Shown piece by piece: positions 61,844 to 64,000 of a DNA stretch of 64,000 nt. The stretch's first letter is position 1. Every line of letters begins with the position of its first letter. Position numbers and translations under genes: made by a program. The notes below the pieces were generated by a model. The model did no database searches. It was given only the letters and a program-made list of their open reading frames with translations, and was not told the DNA's origin. Location: the NCBI GenBank assembly GCA_964472545.1, contig CAYYNP010000008.1, positions 13,581 to 77,580 on the forward strand, given 5' to 3'. The stretch comes from CAYYNP01 sp964472545 (GTDB lineage: Bacteria; Planctomycetota; Planctomycetia; Pirellulales; Thermoguttaceae).

Positions 61844-63448
61844 CTACCCGCGCATCGGTTCTTCGGCCGGACGGCCGCCCGGCGACGCCGGCGAGGCGTC
61901 CGGCTGGGCCTCGGGGATGTCGCTCCCCTGACCGCCGGCCGCCTGATCGATCGCCTCCGCGTCGCTGCGCTCGAACTCGTAGGGGACTTCCACAAACTGC
62001 GCTTCGGAGAGGATCAGTTCGATGACCTTCCGCTCAATGATTTGGTTTCGCAACACGTCCATCGAGCCGGCCTTCTCCAACCGTGCCCGAACCCGACGCG
62101 CCGACTCGTTGCTCTGCCGGGCGATCAAACGGATCTCGTCCTGGTAATCCGAATCGTCCGCATCGATCGACTCTTCTTCGGCGATCCGCTCAAGGATGAA
62201 ATGCTCTTTCAGCGCCCGGGCCGTCGACGCGCGGCTGTTCTGGCGGAGTTGGTTCTGGTGGGCGCGAATCTCCTGCTCGCCGAAGCCGCTGCGCCGCAAC
62301 TCCATCACGGCACGCTCCAACTCGCGGTGGCTCTGCCGTTCGAGCAACTCCGGCGGCAACTCCCAGTCCGCGGCAACCGTCAAGGCCGAGGTGATCTGAT
62401 CGCGGGCGCGGCGGTGTTGTTCGTATTCGAGTTGACGTTCCAATTGGTCTTGGATGGCGTCGCGCAGATCGGCCTCCAACTCGAACCCGCCCAGTTCCTC
62501 GAGCAGGTCGTCGTCGAGTTCGGGAAGCTCCAGCCGCTTGACTTCGAGCACCTCGAAGACGGCCGTAATCTCCCGGCCTCGCAGGGCGACGTTCGGGGCG
62601 TCGTCGGTCAGGGTGGCCACGGCCTCGCGGGTCTCGTCGGCGGTGACCCCGTCCATGATCTCGCCGAACTTCTCGATCTTCCCGTCGCGGAAGCTCAGCA
62701 CCGGGCGGATACGGATGACCTCTTCTTCCGAGTGGGAAAGCTGCTCGCCTTCGTGCTGGAAGGTGAGGTTCGTGGTGATGTAGTCGCCTGCCTCGGCGGG
62801 CCCTTCGTGCGGAACCAGTCGGCCGCGATTGGCCAGCACGTTCTCCAGCGACCGATCGACGTCCTCTCTACTGATCTCTCGCACCGGCTTCTCAATCGGC
62901 AGGCCCTTCCATTTGGGCACGTCGAACTCGGGCCGGACCTCCAGATCGAACTCGAAGGTGAAGGGACCTTCTTCGGGGATCTCGATTGCCTCGAGGTCGA
63001 TCTCCGGTTCGCTGATCGCCGAGAGTTCCTCGTCCTCGCTGATCTGGCTGAGACTGTCCATCAGCAGTTCGCTCTTGACCTTCTCGCTGACGTCCTTGCG
63101 AAAACGCCGCTCGATCAACTCCCGCGGCGCATGGCCGGGCCGAAAACCGGGAATCTGCGCCTCGGGCATCAACTCGCTGAACTGCTTGTCGAAATAGCGT
63201 CGGACTTCAGTCTCCGGCACCGTCACACAGATGTGTCGCTCGCAGGCGCTGGCCTTGTCGATGGCCACCTCGAGGTCCAAGCGCTCGGGCGCCTCTTCGG
63301 TTTCGGCGTCGTCGGCGTCGTCCAGTTCGGCGTCGTCCAACTCGGCGTCGTCAACGTCGGTCAGAGCGTCGTCATCCTGCAACGCGTCCGCAGCCGCCGC
63401 GGCATCATCGTTATCGAGGTTGTCGGTATCGGCCATGTTTTTCGCCAT
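61844..63448 (-). CDS. tig: trigger factor, ribosome-associated chaperone and PPIase
   Basis: 534 residues, about 100 longer than usual. Residues about 9-57 are an acidic D/E/A low-complexity extension (DDAELDDAELDDADDAETEE). The ribosome-binding domain follows, with PGFRPGHAPRELIERRF (the GFR signature is kept, but Lys of GFRxGK is His). The PPIase domain contains GDYITTNLTFQHEG...FEVLEVKRLELPELDDDL. The helical C-terminal chaperone arms contain QDQLERQLEYEQHRRARDQITSALTVAADWELPPELLERQ. It protects nascent chains at the ribosome exit tunnel. tig, clpP, clpP order on the same strand is typical. Confidence 0.94.
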   Translation of the reverse strand: MAKNMADTDNLDNDDAAAAADALQDDDALTDVDDAELDDAELDDADDAETEEAPERLDLEVAIDKASACERHICVTVPETEVRRYFDKQFSELMPEAQIPGFRPGHAPRELIERRFRKDVSEKVKSELLMDSLSQISEDEELSAISEPEIDLEAIEIPEEGPFTFEFDLEVRPEFDVPKWKGLPIEKPVREISREDVDRSLENVLANRGRLVPHEGPAEAGDYITTNLTFQHEGEQLSHSEEEVIRIRPVLSFRDGKIEKFGEIMDGVTADETREAVATLTDDAPNVALRGREITAVFEVLEVKRLELPELDDDLLEELGGFELEADLRDAIQDQLERQLEYEQHRRARDQITSALTVAADWELPPELLERQSHRELERAVMELRRSGFGEQEIRAHQNQLRQNSRASTARALKEHFILERIAEEESIDADDSDYQDEIRLIARQSNESARRVRARLEKAGSMDVLRNQIIERKVIELILSEAQFVEVPYEFERSDAEAIDQAAGGQGSDIPEAQPDASPASPGGRPAEEPMRG

Positions 63449-63547
63449 CGAGTTTCAACGGGAGGGAACCCACGGGGGGAGTTGCGCGGGCGAGACACAC
63501 CAGAGCCGGCGCGCCGGCGGCGAGAGTGATTCATCCAAACGCCAAAG

Positions 63548-63620
63548 AGCGGGTGATGGGATTCGAACCCACGACAACGACGTTGGCAACGTCGTGCTCT
63601 GCCAGCTGAGCTACACCCGC
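63548..63620 (-). tRNA. tRNA-Gly (anticodon GCC)
   Basis: 73 bases folding as a complete cloverleaf. The acceptor stem is GCGGGTG/CACCCGC, the D arm is GCTC...GAGC, and the anticodon stem CGACG/CGTCG has loop TTGCCAA (anticodon GCC). The T arm is GTGGGTTCGAATCCCAT, and the discriminator is U. No CCA is encoded. It lies about 100 bases upstream of tig in the same orientation. Confidence 0.95.
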
Positions 63621-64000
63621 TGTTCCCCAATCGCGTCTCCCACCAACGCCAGTCAAGCTGACTATTCGGCAGCCCGGCGACCGGGCTAAAACACCGAATT
63701 ATAGGTTCAGCAGGAGTGCTTTCAAGGCCAATTGGGCTACAAACGGCCGATCGAGCAGATTTGGCTCGATTCGGCCCCTACTTCGGGGGTAGTCGGAATT
63801 GTGGCGGTGCGGTAGCCGGGTAGTTCGCTGGCGTGCGCGCTTGCGGCAACCGCCATTTTCTTTGTCGTCTACGCAAACGCCCCTTCTTCCCTTCGAGCTT
63901 CCCTTCCAGGCTTCTGATCTTGGGGCCCATCACGCACGGCACACATCCCCAGGAGAACTGCAAAGTCGATTCGCGGGAGTGGAAAACGGGGACTGGCTCC
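63621..64000. other. 380-bp right end of the window without a clear gene
   Basis: Nothing family-like is visible. A 61-residue minus-strand frame (63778-63963) is basic and low complexity with no ribosome site or motif. The sequence at the very end (GGAAAACGGGGACTGGCTCC) has the look of a dispersed repeat. The upstream control region of the tRNA-tig-clpP unit lies at its left end. Confidence 0.4.

Noticed and set aside
63778..63963. 61-residue basic frame at the right end
   Set aside because: No motif, no ribosome site and low-complexity Arg/Lys/Pro content. It could be real but cannot be supported.

Overview
This window is a 64 kb chromosomal segment of a GC-rich planctomycete, most likely from the Pirellulales lineage. 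The strongest taxonomic evidence is a set of protein families almost restricted to that phylum: DUF1501, DUF1552, DUF1592/DUF1588 and PSD1 (DUF1549/DUF1553) proteins with planctomycete-type cytochrome motifs, a BBP7-type outer-membrane barrel, an EF-hand plus P-domain secreted protein, a PEP-CTERM protein and a double-length UvrA. No phage, IS transposase, CRISPR array or rRNA was seen. One tRNA (Gly-GCC) is present.

Layout. 1-12.2 kb holds mainly housekeeping and envelope genes: a YbhB tail, a DUF434 protein, a short secretin-like protein, rluD, a TPR anchor protein, a UvrD/PcrA helicase, a zinc-ribbon protein, a secreted protein, an XTP/dITP pyrophosphatase, a small membrane protein and a BBP7 barrel. 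12.4-19.8 kb is a single 2451-residue UvrA: two complete UvrA copies in tandem plus a C-terminal domain, interrupted by five in-frame copies of one DNA repeat. 19.8-23.2 kb has a CBM9-like protein, a lipB-lipA-lipoyl-domain operon and smpB. 23.4-28.5 kb has a six-EF-hand/P-domain protein, a lipoprotein, a diheme cytochrome and a porin. 29.0-33.3 kb is a four-gene operon resembling the mycobacterial DprE1/DprE2/UbiA pathway for polyprenyl-phosphoryl-arabinose, plus an LPG-synthase/flippase-like membrane protein.

33.3-38.9 kb has a small zinc-ribbon membrane protein, a STAS protein coupled to a PQQ-type propeller, gapA and a methyltransferase. 39.1-46.4 kb is a complete sodium-pumping NADH:quinone reductase operon (nqrABCDEF) followed by apbE, the FMN transferase that NqrB and NqrC need, and a small Cys-rich membrane protein placed like NqrM. 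46.4-58.9 kb is planctomycete exported machinery: a PEP-CTERM protein, a Ycf48-propeller/PIG-L-like/CBM9 fusion and two divergent operons of cytochrome-domain and Tat-exported partner proteins. 59.0-63.6 kb has a lipoprotein, two tandem clpP genes, tig and tRNA-Gly.

Across the window, intergenic palindromes are very common. They fill almost every convergent gene junction with room for one. Several share the same GGGTGGCTGGGG termini around different cores, and one is bracketed by a perfect 20-bp direct repeat containing the stop codons of both neighbouring genes, which looks like an insertion footprint. The least ordinary protein-level signals are a LipB homologue without its Cys/Lys dyad next to a lipoyl-like domain without its lysine, the repeat-riddled double UvrA, the DprE-like operon in a Gram-negative and the three-domain propeller fusion. 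I did not find a clearly new multi-gene defence or mobile system.
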